9,708 bases of DNA, from NCBI GenBank assembly GCA_050010315.1, contig JBEKLG010000209.1:1-9708 (forward strand), read 5' to 3'. This stretch comes from Bog-793 sp050010315. GTDB taxonomy: Bacteria; Actinomycetota; Acidimicrobiia; Acidimicrobiales; Bog-793. The position numbers and the translations under genes are program-made. The notes under the pieces are model-generated. The model was given only the letters and a program-made list of their open reading frames with translations, did no database searches and was not told the DNA's origin. Shown piece after piece: positions 5,052 to 9,708 of this stretch. Within the stretch, counting starts at the first letter, position 1, and each line of letters opens with the position of its first letter.

Positions 5052-6314
5052 ATGACCCAAAACAACGCCTCGACGGCTGACGCCAGCCTGAGCACGTTCC
5101 TCACCTACGCCGCCGAACGGGACATCCCCGTTTACGGCACCATCCCAGCCGGTTCAGCCGGTGGTGGGACCTCTGCGGTGACCTGGCAACAGGACATCCC
5201 GGAGTCCCCGGTTTGGTGCAAGGCCGTAGACCTGGAGATCGACTTCTCCTTCGACGTGACCGTACCGGCAGGCGACTCCTTCACGGTGTCCCCGCTCGCC
5301 CCGTACTCGGGCTTCTCGGCCCAGCTCACCATTGCCGGTGCGCCGCCCTGGCCCCAGACGGAGCTGACCCCGTGGTATATCGACCAGTTGGTCAGGAGCC
5401 GGAGTTACGAAGAGTCCTACCCGGACATCTTCGAAAACGTCGCCGGCATCCCCGCTCTTGTCGATGGTGGGCCGAACGCCAACAACTTCATCGGCTCGAC
5501 CTACGGACCCGGCACGACCTACAAGAACAACACCACGGCCTCGGCGGTCGTCACGGTTGCCTGGAAGTTCAACTGCCGGATGGACCTCGCCTGGTTCCGC
5601 AAGTCCCTGTGGGGGGCCATCCCCTTCGGTGACCCGAAGAACCGCCCGAGGATGCAGTTGCTCCTCAACCCGATCATCGGGATCAACCCCGAGAAGAACT
5701 TCCTCGTCAACTGCTCCGCAGGTGTGACGGCGGTTGTGACCTCGGGCACCCCGATCACGGTTGTGGCCAACTACGAAGTGCTCGGCATCGACATCCTGCC
5801 CTCCGGCGTGGCAACACCGACGCCGACCGTGGGATTCGGCCTGGCCCTCAACCCGCAGAACCAGTCGATCTCGAACAAGGGAGCGATCCAGAACTTCGAG
5901 CACATCGACTCGGCTGCGTACCTTGAGTTGCAGCATCTCCTCATCAACGGAGAGCTGCCCATCCAGGCGGACTACTTCGGCAACTGGATCACGCAGGAGC
6001 AGCGGTCGGCAAGGGTCGAGTTCGACGCCTCGAACAACTCGTTCAACGAGTATTTCACCCGCTACTACAAGGACCACAAGCGGTACCCGCTGAAGGGCCT
6101 CTACGTCTTCGACCTGGTTTCGGGGAAGGTTCCCGACCTGCCGAGCGCCAGCCCCTATGAGGGCATCATGTCCCCGGACGAGACCTACGCCAACCAGTTC
6201 GGCGTTGCGGTCACCCCGAACATGCACACCGCCCTGCGGGTGCCTTCTGGCGCCTCGCTGTCTGCGTGCTACGTCGTGATCTACAACTTCGAGTACGTTC
6301 GAGTCAGCTACTAA
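5052..6314 (+). CDS. Major capsid protein, probable double jelly-roll fold
   Basis: The protein has 420 residues, close to PRD1 P3 (395). It has no signal peptide or membrane helix and is rich in beta-forming stretches separated by Gly/Pro/Asn loops. A helix-turn at about 179-210 reads LAWFRKSLWGAIPFGDPKNR and runs on to MQLLLNPIIG. This 'G-x-I-P-F-G ... N-x-P-x-(hydrophobic)4-N-P' pattern matches a segment I know from double jelly-roll capsid proteins. Alternating hydrophobic strands occur in both halves (for example ITVVANYEVLGIDIL at 235-249 and SACYVVIYNFEYVRV at 404-418), as two stacked jelly rolls would need. The start is ATG 5052 with GAAAGGA upstream. It follows the packaging ATPase and precedes a run of membrane miniproteins, the usual virion block of this lineage. 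The fold is inferred from motif, length and context, not from a structure comparison. Confidence 0.82.
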   Translation: MTQNNASTADASLSTFLTYAAERDIPVYGTIPAGSAGGGTSAVTWQQDIPESPVWCKAVDLEIDFSFDVTVPAGDSFTVSPLAPYSGFSAQLTIAGAPPWPQTELTPWYIDQLVRSRSYEESYPDIFENVAGIPALVDGGPNANNFIGSTYGPGTTYKNNTTASAVVTVAWKFNCRMDLAWFRKSLWGAIPFGDPKNRPRMQLLLNPIIGINPEKNFLVNCSAGVTAVVTSGTPITVVANYEVLGIDILPSGVATPTPTVGFGLALNPQNQSISNKGAIQNFEHIDSAAYLELQHLLINGELPIQADYFGNWITQEQRSARVEFDASNNSFNEYFTRYYKDHKRYPLKGLYVFDLVSGKVPDLPSASPYEGIMSPDETYANQFGVAVTPNMHTALRVPSGASLSACYVVIYNFEYVRVSY

Positions 6315-6323
6315 GGAGACCCA

Positions 6324-6464
6324 ATGCCAGTCGCAGCGGAATCTCTTGAGTTCGGGGAAGGCAACCCCGGTGGCAAGGCAGCGCCTCACGAAGCCGCCAT
6401 GTTCATCGTCGTCCTTCTCGTCGCCATCGGCCTAATCGCCTTCAAGAACCACAGGAGCAAGTAA
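6324..6464 (+). CDS. 46-residue membrane miniprotein after the capsid gene
   Basis: AAGGAGA overlaps the capsid stop and precedes ATG 6324 by about 5 bases. The N-terminal half is soluble and Gly/Glu-rich (VAAESLEFGEGNPGGKAAP). Residues 26-40 form a strong membrane helix (MFIVVLLVAIGLIAF) and the end is basic (KNHRSK). By the positive-inside tendency the short basic C-terminus would face the cytoplasm, or the virion interior after assembly. It is probably a minor virion membrane protein, expressed with the capsid protein. No family is recognised. Confidence 0.75.
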   Translation: MPVAAESLEFGEGNPGGKAAPHEAAMFIVVLLVAIGLIAFKNHRSK

Positions 6465-6539
6465 ATGACCCCATCGCATCTGATCTTCCTGGGGCTCGCC
6501 GTGGCTGCGGCGGGCTTCGTGTGGAAACTGACGAAATGA
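6465..6539 (+). CDS. 24-residue membrane miniprotein
   Basis: ATG 6465 directly follows the preceding TAA, with AGGAG at 6453-6457 at good distance. The whole protein is one hydrophobic helix (HLIFLGLAVAAAGFVW) with a two-Lys end (KLTK). It repeats the pattern of its upstream neighbour, a hydrophobic helix capped by basic residues. Very small single-helix proteins are common in the membranes of PRD1-like virions. The call rests on the binding site, the tight spacing and the clean helix; no relative is recognised. Confidence 0.6.
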   Translation: MTPSHLIFLGLAVAAAGFVWKLTK

Positions 6540-6557
6540 AGACAGGTGAGCGGCCTG

Positions 6558-6879
6558 ATGTCCTACAAAGACAAGGAGCAGAACAACTCCTATATGCGGG
6601 GATACCGGGCCGCTCACCGAGAACAGTATAGGGCCTACCAACGAGCTACTAATACTCGTGGGCGCCAAAGACTCCACGTCCTTAAAAACAAGCCCTGTGT
6701 TGACTGTGGGGGAAAGTTCCCTCCATACATCATGCACTTGGTACCGAAACCCCTCTACCAAGACTTACAATGTAGGAAGCATGGTGAACCGTAAACTGAG
6801 CGACATCGAGGCCGAGATCGCCAAGTGCGACCTCCTCTGTGCCAACTGCCACGGCATCAGGACCTATGAGGAGCAATAG
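6558..6879 (+). pseudogene. HNH endonuclease, frameshifted at the catalytic Asp-His
   Basis: The first frame, from ATG 6558 (AGGTGAG at 6544-6550), has a basic helical N-terminus (YMRGYRAAHREQYRAYQRA), then KPCVDCGGKFPPYIMHL. A second frame, shifted by one, continues with RNPSTKTYNVGSM and ends in EIAKCDLLCANCHGIRTYEEQ. Together these are the parts of a common phage HNH nuclease family: two CxxC zinc pairs, the 'CANCH' His and the 'PP-x-x-M-x-x-DH' region. The break lies at GGTACC (6740-6745). Adding two bases there (for example to read GGATCACC) restores Asp-His at the expected spacing, so as written the catalytic His is lost and the frame stops at TAA soon after. The gene is less GC-rich than its neighbours and interrupts a string of membrane protein genes, which fits a homing-type insertion. 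An assembly error remains possible. Confidence 0.75.
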
Positions 6880-7161
6880 ATGGCAGCACACACTGGAGCC
6901 CGCAGGCTTCTTGGAGGAGTGGCCATCGTGGGCGGAGCCGTTGGGCTTTTTGGGTCCGTGTCAGGCCGTTTGCCCTCCATCATTGCGGCCATGTTCTACC
7001 CTTCCGCCGTAGGGGCACCGACACCGTCGCCCAAGGCGGAAAAGAAGAACAAGTCCCCGATCTCCACCCCCGGGCACCCCGGCACTCCGCTGGGTCCCGG
7101 TTTTGCGGGGATACGAGACTGGATCAACGCCCACACGCCATCCTGGTTCGAGATCCCATGA
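6880..7161 (+). CDS. 93-residue protein with N-terminal membrane anchor and Pro-rich stalk
   Basis: ATG 6880 follows the HNH stop directly, and GAGGAG at 6868-6873 inside the HNH gene serves as its binding site. After a short basic start (HTGARR) comes a Gly-rich hydrophobic helix at about 10-28 (LLGGVAIVGGAVGLFGSVS). A second weakly hydrophobic patch (PSIIAAMFYPSAV) follows, then a Pro/Lys/Gly linker at about 46-76 and an aromatic C-terminal segment (WINAHTPSWFEIP). It looks like an anchored protein with a flexible stalk. It could contact capsid from the membrane. The stop overlaps the next ATG. No family is recognised. Confidence 0.75.
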   Translation: MAAHTGARRLLGGVAIVGGAVGLFGSVSGRLPSIIAAMFYPSAVGAPTPSPKAEKKNKSPISTPGHPGTPLGPGFAGIRDWINAHTPSWFEIP

Positions 7162-7313
7162 TGGGCACACACGACTGGTTCTCGATCATCGCTATGGAGT
7201 GCGCCGTCTGGCTCGGGCTCTACTGGTGGAACGCCCAGTACAGTGGGCACTCCCAGTGGGCGCTGATCCGTGACGCCATCGACGGCTCCGCCTCCCTGAA
7301 CACACCGAGCTAG
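7158..7313 (+). CDS. 51-residue Trp-rich membrane miniprotein
   Basis: The frame starts at ATGATG 7158-7163, overlapping the preceding TGA; either ATG could be used. The first half is a membrane helix rich in Trp (WFSIIAMECAVWLGLYWW, about residues 7-24). The second half is polar (NAQYSGHSQWALIRDAIDG), with one further Trp, and ends in SLNTPS. The Trp clustered at both ends of the helix would place it at the membrane interface. Neighbours on both sides are membrane proteins, so a virion membrane role is the simplest reading. No family is recognised. Confidence 0.65.
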   Translation: MMGTHDWFSIIAMECAVWLGLYWWNAQYSGHSQWALIRDAIDGSASLNTPS

Positions 7314-7317
7314 GACA

Positions 7318-7596
7318 ATGGCCAAGAACACAGCATCACAGGTCAAGTCGGCAACCGTGGCCACGCTGACCAGCGCCCCGGTCTCGACGGCGGCGAAGGA
7401 CCTGCAAACGCTGACCACGGGCGGCTGGGCCATCCTCGTCGCCCTGCTCGGCGGGCTCGCCCTGGCGGAGACCCCGCTCGGGCCGGTCGTAGCGGGTATA
7501 CTTGGCGTCGGGATTCTCTACCAGCTCACCACCGTCGTCCAGGGGAGTGCGGCGGTGCAGTTCTTCTCAGGAAGCTCAACAAGTCAGGAGACATAG
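7318..7596 (+). CDS. 92-residue protein with two membrane segments
   Basis: ATG 7318 lies 4 bases after the preceding stop. The first 34 residues are Ser/Thr/Ala-rich and polar. Two hydrophobic segments follow, about 36-50 (GWAILVALLGGLALA) and 54-74 (LGPVVAGILGVGILYQLTTVV), joined by a very short Glu-Thr-Pro turn, so it may form a hairpin in the membrane. The C-terminus is short and polar. The end of the second helix (ILYQLTT) resembles that of the next gene product (IYQLST), hinting at a family relation. Two-helix hairpins of this size occur in holins as well as in virion membranes. Since no endolysin is near, I do not call it a holin. Confidence 0.75.
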   Translation: MAKNTASQVKSATVATLTSAPVSTAAKDLQTLTTGGWAILVALLGGLALAETPLGPVVAGILGVGILYQLTTVVQGSAAVQFFSGSSTSQET

Positions 7597-7598
7597 CA

Positions 7599-7787
7599 AT
7601 GCAGGAAGTAACTGCGGCATTTGTGACCATCGCCCTCGGGGTGATCGCCGTCGCCGCCATCTACCAGTTGTCCACGCCCGGTGGGAACACCCTGACCGGC
7701 GACGTGACCAAGCTGGGAAGCGGTACGGTCTCGACCCTCTTCACGGGTAGCGGGGGCAACAGGACACCGGCCAAACAGGCGGCATAG
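7599..7787 (+). CDS. 62-residue membrane protein, first of a tandem paralogous pair
   Basis: ATG 7599 follows AGGAG (7586-7590) and comes 2 bases after the preceding stop. The N-terminal membrane helix spans about residues 5-23 (TAAFVTIALGVIAVAAIYQ). The rest is polar and Gly/Thr-rich (TPGGNTLTGDVTKLGSGTVS) and ends basic. Aligned without gaps over the first 24 residues, it shares 11 identities with the next gene product: Met-Gln at 1-2, Ala-Ala-Phe at 6-8, Leu13, Val15, Ala-Ile-Tyr at 20-22 and Leu24. The two genes therefore look like a tandem duplication. A virion membrane role is inferred. Confidence 0.75.
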   Translation: MQEVTAAFVTIALGVIAVAAIYQLSTPGGNTLTGDVTKLGSGTVSTLFTGSGGNRTPAKQAA

Positions 7788-7790
7788 CAG

Positions 7791-7943
7791 ATGCAGACCC
7801 AGTCCGCTGCCTTCCTGGTGGTGGTACTGGCGGTTTGCACCCTGCTCGCCATCTACGCCCTAGAACCCAAGGAAAAGGGGGAAGCCCCCGGCTATGAGGC
7901 TGGTGGGTTCATCGCAACCACGATAGGAAAGGTAAGAGCCTAA
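7791..7943 (+). CDS. 50-residue membrane protein, second of a tandem paralogous pair
   Basis: ATG 7791 is preceded by AGGCGG at 7777-7782. The product starts MQTQSAAFLVVVLAVCTLLA and keeps the IY-x-L motif at the helix end seen in the preceding protein. Its tail (EPKEKGEAPGYEAGGFIATT) differs and is more charged. The stop shares a base with the next ATG (TAATG). Keeping two diverged copies of a tiny helix protein suggests that they do different jobs or form hetero-oligomers in the virion membrane; that is speculation. Confidence 0.7.
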   Translation: MQTQSAAFLVVVLAVCTLLAIYALEPKEKGEAPGYEAGGFIATTIGKVRA

Positions 7944-8302
7944 TGGCCAACACAGACTGCCCAGCGGGATCGCTGGTCTTTGGCCACCCTACAGCATGGG
8001 TTCACTCCAACCTGGAATCGGGCACCCCGGTCATCATCGCCCCGGACTACGGGGGTGAGGGTGGCCTCGACCTCTACCGCTTCCAGACCGTAGGCCAGCC
8101 TGCCGGTATCCCGGCCGGAGCTGGCGTGCCCCTGGTCCCCAACGCCGACATCCTCCCCTACAACGAGCTGAAGCCTTTCCCGACGAGGGTTGTCGTGGTC
8201 TCGCAGACCCAGGTTCCAGCAGTAACCACCAAGACCAACCCGGTGACCTTCACCCCTGCGGGGACGGCCACTACTAGCACAAAGAAAGCGAGTGCCTTCT
8301 AA
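7943..8302 (+). CDS. Soluble beta-rich protein, possible minor capsid component (119 residues)
   Basis: ATG 7943 overlaps the preceding TAA by one base and follows AAAGGTAAG at 7928-7936. The protein has no membrane helix. It is rich in Gly, Pro, Val and Thr, with short beta-type stretches (GTPVIIAPDY, TRVVVVSQTQVPAV), and ends in a Thr/Ser/Lys-rich flexible tail. It is the only clearly soluble product among the small genes after the capsid protein. Its stop overlaps the start of the collagen-like gene. A compact beta protein next to a fibre-like protein could be a vertex (penton) or spike-base component, since PRD1 builds its vertex from such proteins. No sequence motif proves it. Confidence 0.75.
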   Translation: MANTDCPAGSLVFGHPTAWVHSNLESGTPVIIAPDYGGEGGLDLYRFQTVGQPAGIPAGAGVPLVPNADILPYNELKPFPTRVVVVSQTQVPAVTTKTNPVTFTPAGTATTSTKKASAF

Positions 8303-8934
8303 TGGCTGACACCAAGCCTGCTGCGGGCGGCTCATTCTGGAGCAAGTACAAGTGGTATGTCGTCGGAGGAGGCGCTTGTGTCTTGGGTTTCCTGCTCTAC
8401 AAGGAACATCAAGCAAGCAGCGGCACTACTACTGATACCACTGGGACTGTCACTGGCCCCAGCGGGCCTGCCGGTCCCACCGGCCCAGCCGGTCCCGGTG
8501 GCGGTGGTGGCGCAAGCGGCGCCCCCGGTGTCCCCGGTGCAACCGGCGCCACAGGCCCAAGAGGGAAGCCTGGCAGGCCGGGCAAGACGGTGGCTAAGAC
8601 AACTGCCAAAAAGACTGCGGCCAAGAAGGGCGCTGCCCCGGCTCCGGTCTCCAAGACCGCCAGCAAGATCGTTCCTGCTGCGAACAACACCAACTACGCA
8701 GTCGATGTCTCCAAGGCCCGGCAGGATCAGAAGGCTGCTGCGGCCTACAGCAAGCAGGCGGGCGTCGCCAAGACCTCCGCCGTCAGAGTTGCCGACGAAC
8801 AGAAAGCTGCGACTCTCAACAAGGAGGCCACCAAGCGCAAGGCCGCCGAGCGTGGCGCCAAGGGCGCTCCTAAGAAGGCTGCCCCCAAGACAACTCCCAA
8901 GACCACGGCGGTTACCAAGCAGCACAAGACTTAG
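8302..8934 (+). CDS. Membrane-anchored collagen-like protein with H1-like Lys/Ala tail (210 residues)
   Basis: ATG 8302 shares a base with the preceding TAA. Four regions can be seen. Residues 1-35 hold a membrane helix (YKWYVVGGGACVLGFLLYK). A Ser/Thr-rich linker runs to about 51. Residues 52-93 are 14 unbroken Gly-X-Y triplets (for example GPSGPAGPTGPAGP, GAPGVPGATGAT, GKPGRPG), a collagen-like triple-helix segment. Residues 95-210 are dominated by Lys, Ala and Thr (KTVAKTTAKKTAAKKG; KAAERGAKGAPKKAAPK), like histone H1 or HU tails, around a less basic helical middle. Collagen-like segments trimerise and occur in phage spikes, including PRD1 P5. The basic tail should bind DNA or another polyanion. 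Whether the tail faces the DNA inside the virion or a polyanionic surface outside is open. The combination of anchor, collagen and H1-like tail is unusual. Confidence 0.85.
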   Translation: MADTKPAAGGSFWSKYKWYVVGGGACVLGFLLYKEHQASSGTTTDTTGTVTGPSGPAGPTGPAGPGGGGGASGAPGVPGATGATGPRGKPGRPGKTVAKTTAKKTAAKKGAAPAPVSKTASKIVPAANNTNYAVDVSKARQDQKAAAAYSKQAGVAKTSAVRVADEQKAATLNKEATKRKAAERGAKGAPKKAAPKTTPKTTAVTKQHKT

Positions 8935-8941
8935 GTCCCGG

Positions 8942-9708
8942 ATGAGCGACCAGTCCATCTCGGTGCCCCAGGGAGCGTACACGCCTGAGCAACTGGCCAA
9001 ACTCGATGCCGAAGCCGGTTGGCCGTACCAGGACATCCCCAAGGCCGTCGCCGTCGAGGAGGAGGAGACCCACGGGATTCCGGGGGAGACCGACCCTATC
9101 GTCGTCGGCGGTGATGAGCAGGCATACGGTCTCTTCCAGGAACTAGAGCCGAACACCGACAAGCAGATCGACACGAAGATGCTGGACGACCCGCTCTACG
9201 ATGCCGAGGCTGCCAAGGGTCTTTTCGGAGAACAGGGCTGGGGGGCGTGGATTCCCGACACCGAGGCAGGCTACGTCGGCGGCAAGTACATGACCCCGGA
9301 CCAGGTGACCAAGTCCCGGGGGTTCATCTCCTACAAGCATCTCCTGGCGGCGACGAGCGAGGCGACAAAGAAGGCCATCCCCTCTGAAGCCGCCTATCAA
9401 CAGCTCGCCACCAAGGGAGCCAAGGTCCCCGAACCTGAGACCCCCCTCGGGCCGCAGGCACAGGCGACCTTGACCGGATACTACACCTCTGCCGGTGGGC
9501 CGACGACGGCACCGGGATGGCTGACAACGCTCGATGCGATGATGAACCCGGCGCCTTCCGGCGGGAGCGGGATCGTAGGCGCAATAGACGAAGTGCTCGG
9601 GCTGGTCTCGGGCTCGACCGAGATGCAGATAGTCGCCCTCACCTTCTCCCGGGGCATCTTCGGGCTGCTGTCGCTCGGTTCCATCGGTCTCGGCATCTAC
9701 CTAATGTT
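8942..9708 (+). CDS. Hypothetical virion-type protein with membrane segment (3' end beyond window)
   Basis: ATG 8942 starts 7 bases after the collagen-like gene, and the frame stays open for 255 codons to the end of the window. The N-terminal part is acidic (an EEEE run at about 39-42) and soluble. The middle has repeated Gly/Trp/Tyr turns (GLFGEQGWGAWIPD; GYVGGKYMTPDQV) and a predicted helical stretch at about 128-160. A Pro-rich linker leads to a Gly-rich amphipathic stretch (about 207-224) and a membrane helix at about 235-255 (SRGIFGLLSLGSIGLGIYLM). The binding site is weak (TTAGGTC), so coupling to the upstream gene is likely. The arrangement of a large soluble part followed by a membrane anchor fits a minor virion protein. 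The rest of the protein is not visible, so no family is proposed. Confidence 0.75.
   Translation, partial: MSDQSISVPQGAYTPEQLAKLDAEAGWPYQDIPKAVAVEEEETHGIPGETDPIVVGGDEQAYGLFQELEPNTDKQIDTKMLDDPLYDAEAAKGLFGEQGWGAWIPDTEAGYVGGKYMTPDQVTKSRGFISYKHLLAATSEATKKAIPSEAAYQQLATKGAKVPEPETPLGPQAQATLTGYYTSAGGPTTAPGWLTTLDAMMNPAPSGGSGIVGAIDEVLGLVSGSTEMQIVALTFSRGIFGLLSLGSIGLGIYLM

Noticed and set aside
5154..6389. Minus-strand open frame of 411 codons opposite the capsid gene
   Set aside because: Composition is Arg/Val/Asp-rich with no recognisable domain, and it lies entirely against a well-supported + strand gene.
6658..6879. Separate small protein in the second HNH frame
   Set aside because: Its first half is nonsense compared with the HNH family, and the conserved part continues the upstream frame; one broken gene explains both.
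7318..7596. Holin
   Set aside because: Two membrane helices and size would allow it, but no endolysin or other lysis gene is next to it, and every neighbour is also a membrane protein.
8452..8590. CRISPR-like or tandem DNA repeat
   Set aside because: The periodicity is the 9-base Gly-X-Y coding repeat of the collagen segment with no spacers.
1..9708. Terminal inverted repeats, tRNA genes or attachment sites
   Set aside because: I looked for end-to-end inverted similarity, cloverleaf-like segments and direct repeats at the edges and saw none; both edges lie inside coding frames.

Overview
This window looks like most of the genome of a tailless, membrane-containing double-stranded DNA virus of the PRD1-adenovirus (double jelly-roll) lineage. 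It could be a free virus or an integrated or plasmid-like copy. Three anchor genes support this: a family B DNA polymerase of protein-primed type (825-2684), a short P-loop ATPase of genome-packaging type (4050-4808), and a 420-residue probable double jelly-roll major capsid protein (5052-6314). Around them is a dense run of very small, mostly single-membrane-pass proteins. All genes are on the + strand, GC content is high, and most genes overlap or abut their neighbour by 1-4 bases (TGATG, ATGA, TAATG), so long co-transcribed units are likely. High GC and frequent GTG/TTG codons would suit an actinobacterial host, but nothing in the sequence proves the host. No tail, portal, large terminase or lysis gene is visible, and neither terminal inverted repeats nor a genome end are recognisable.

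Layout. 1-142: end of a probable family 2 glycosyltransferase. 135-828: five tiny genes (30, 78, about 38, 58 and 26 residues), three of them with a membrane segment. 825-2684: DNA polymerase with an N-terminal 3'-5' exonuclease. 2697-3198: a charged, disordered protein and a probable zinc-binding miniprotein whose frame is broken at its start. 3230-3877: a protein with an AT-hook-like motif and a C-terminal membrane helix. 3877-4050: a zinc-knuckle miniprotein. 4050-4808: packaging ATPase. 4780-4859: the largest intergenic gap, holding a candidate promoter, a hairpin at the predicted transcript start and a strong ribosome binding site. 4860-6314: small membrane protein, then capsid protein. 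6324-6539: two tiny membrane proteins. 6558-6879: an HNH endonuclease gene with a frameshift exactly at its catalytic Asp-His. 6880-7943: five small membrane proteins, two of them tandem paralogues. 7943-8302: a soluble beta-rich protein. 8302-8934: a membrane-anchored collagen-like protein with a histone-H1-like Lys/Ala tail. 8942-end: the start of another virion-type protein with a membrane segment, cut off by the window.

How it may fit together. The polymerase would copy a linear genome from a protein primer, but no terminal protein is recognisable. The ATPase would drive DNA into a preformed capsid that contains a lipid membrane, and the small membrane proteins would populate that membrane. 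The collagen-like protein and its neighbours are candidates for spike, vertex or DNA-membrane contacts. Three reading-frame breaks (near 501-504, 3034-3037 and 6740-6745) deserve care: the first two are repaired by one extra G in a GGGG run, which suggests sequencing or assembly error, while the third removes the active-site pair of the HNH enzyme.
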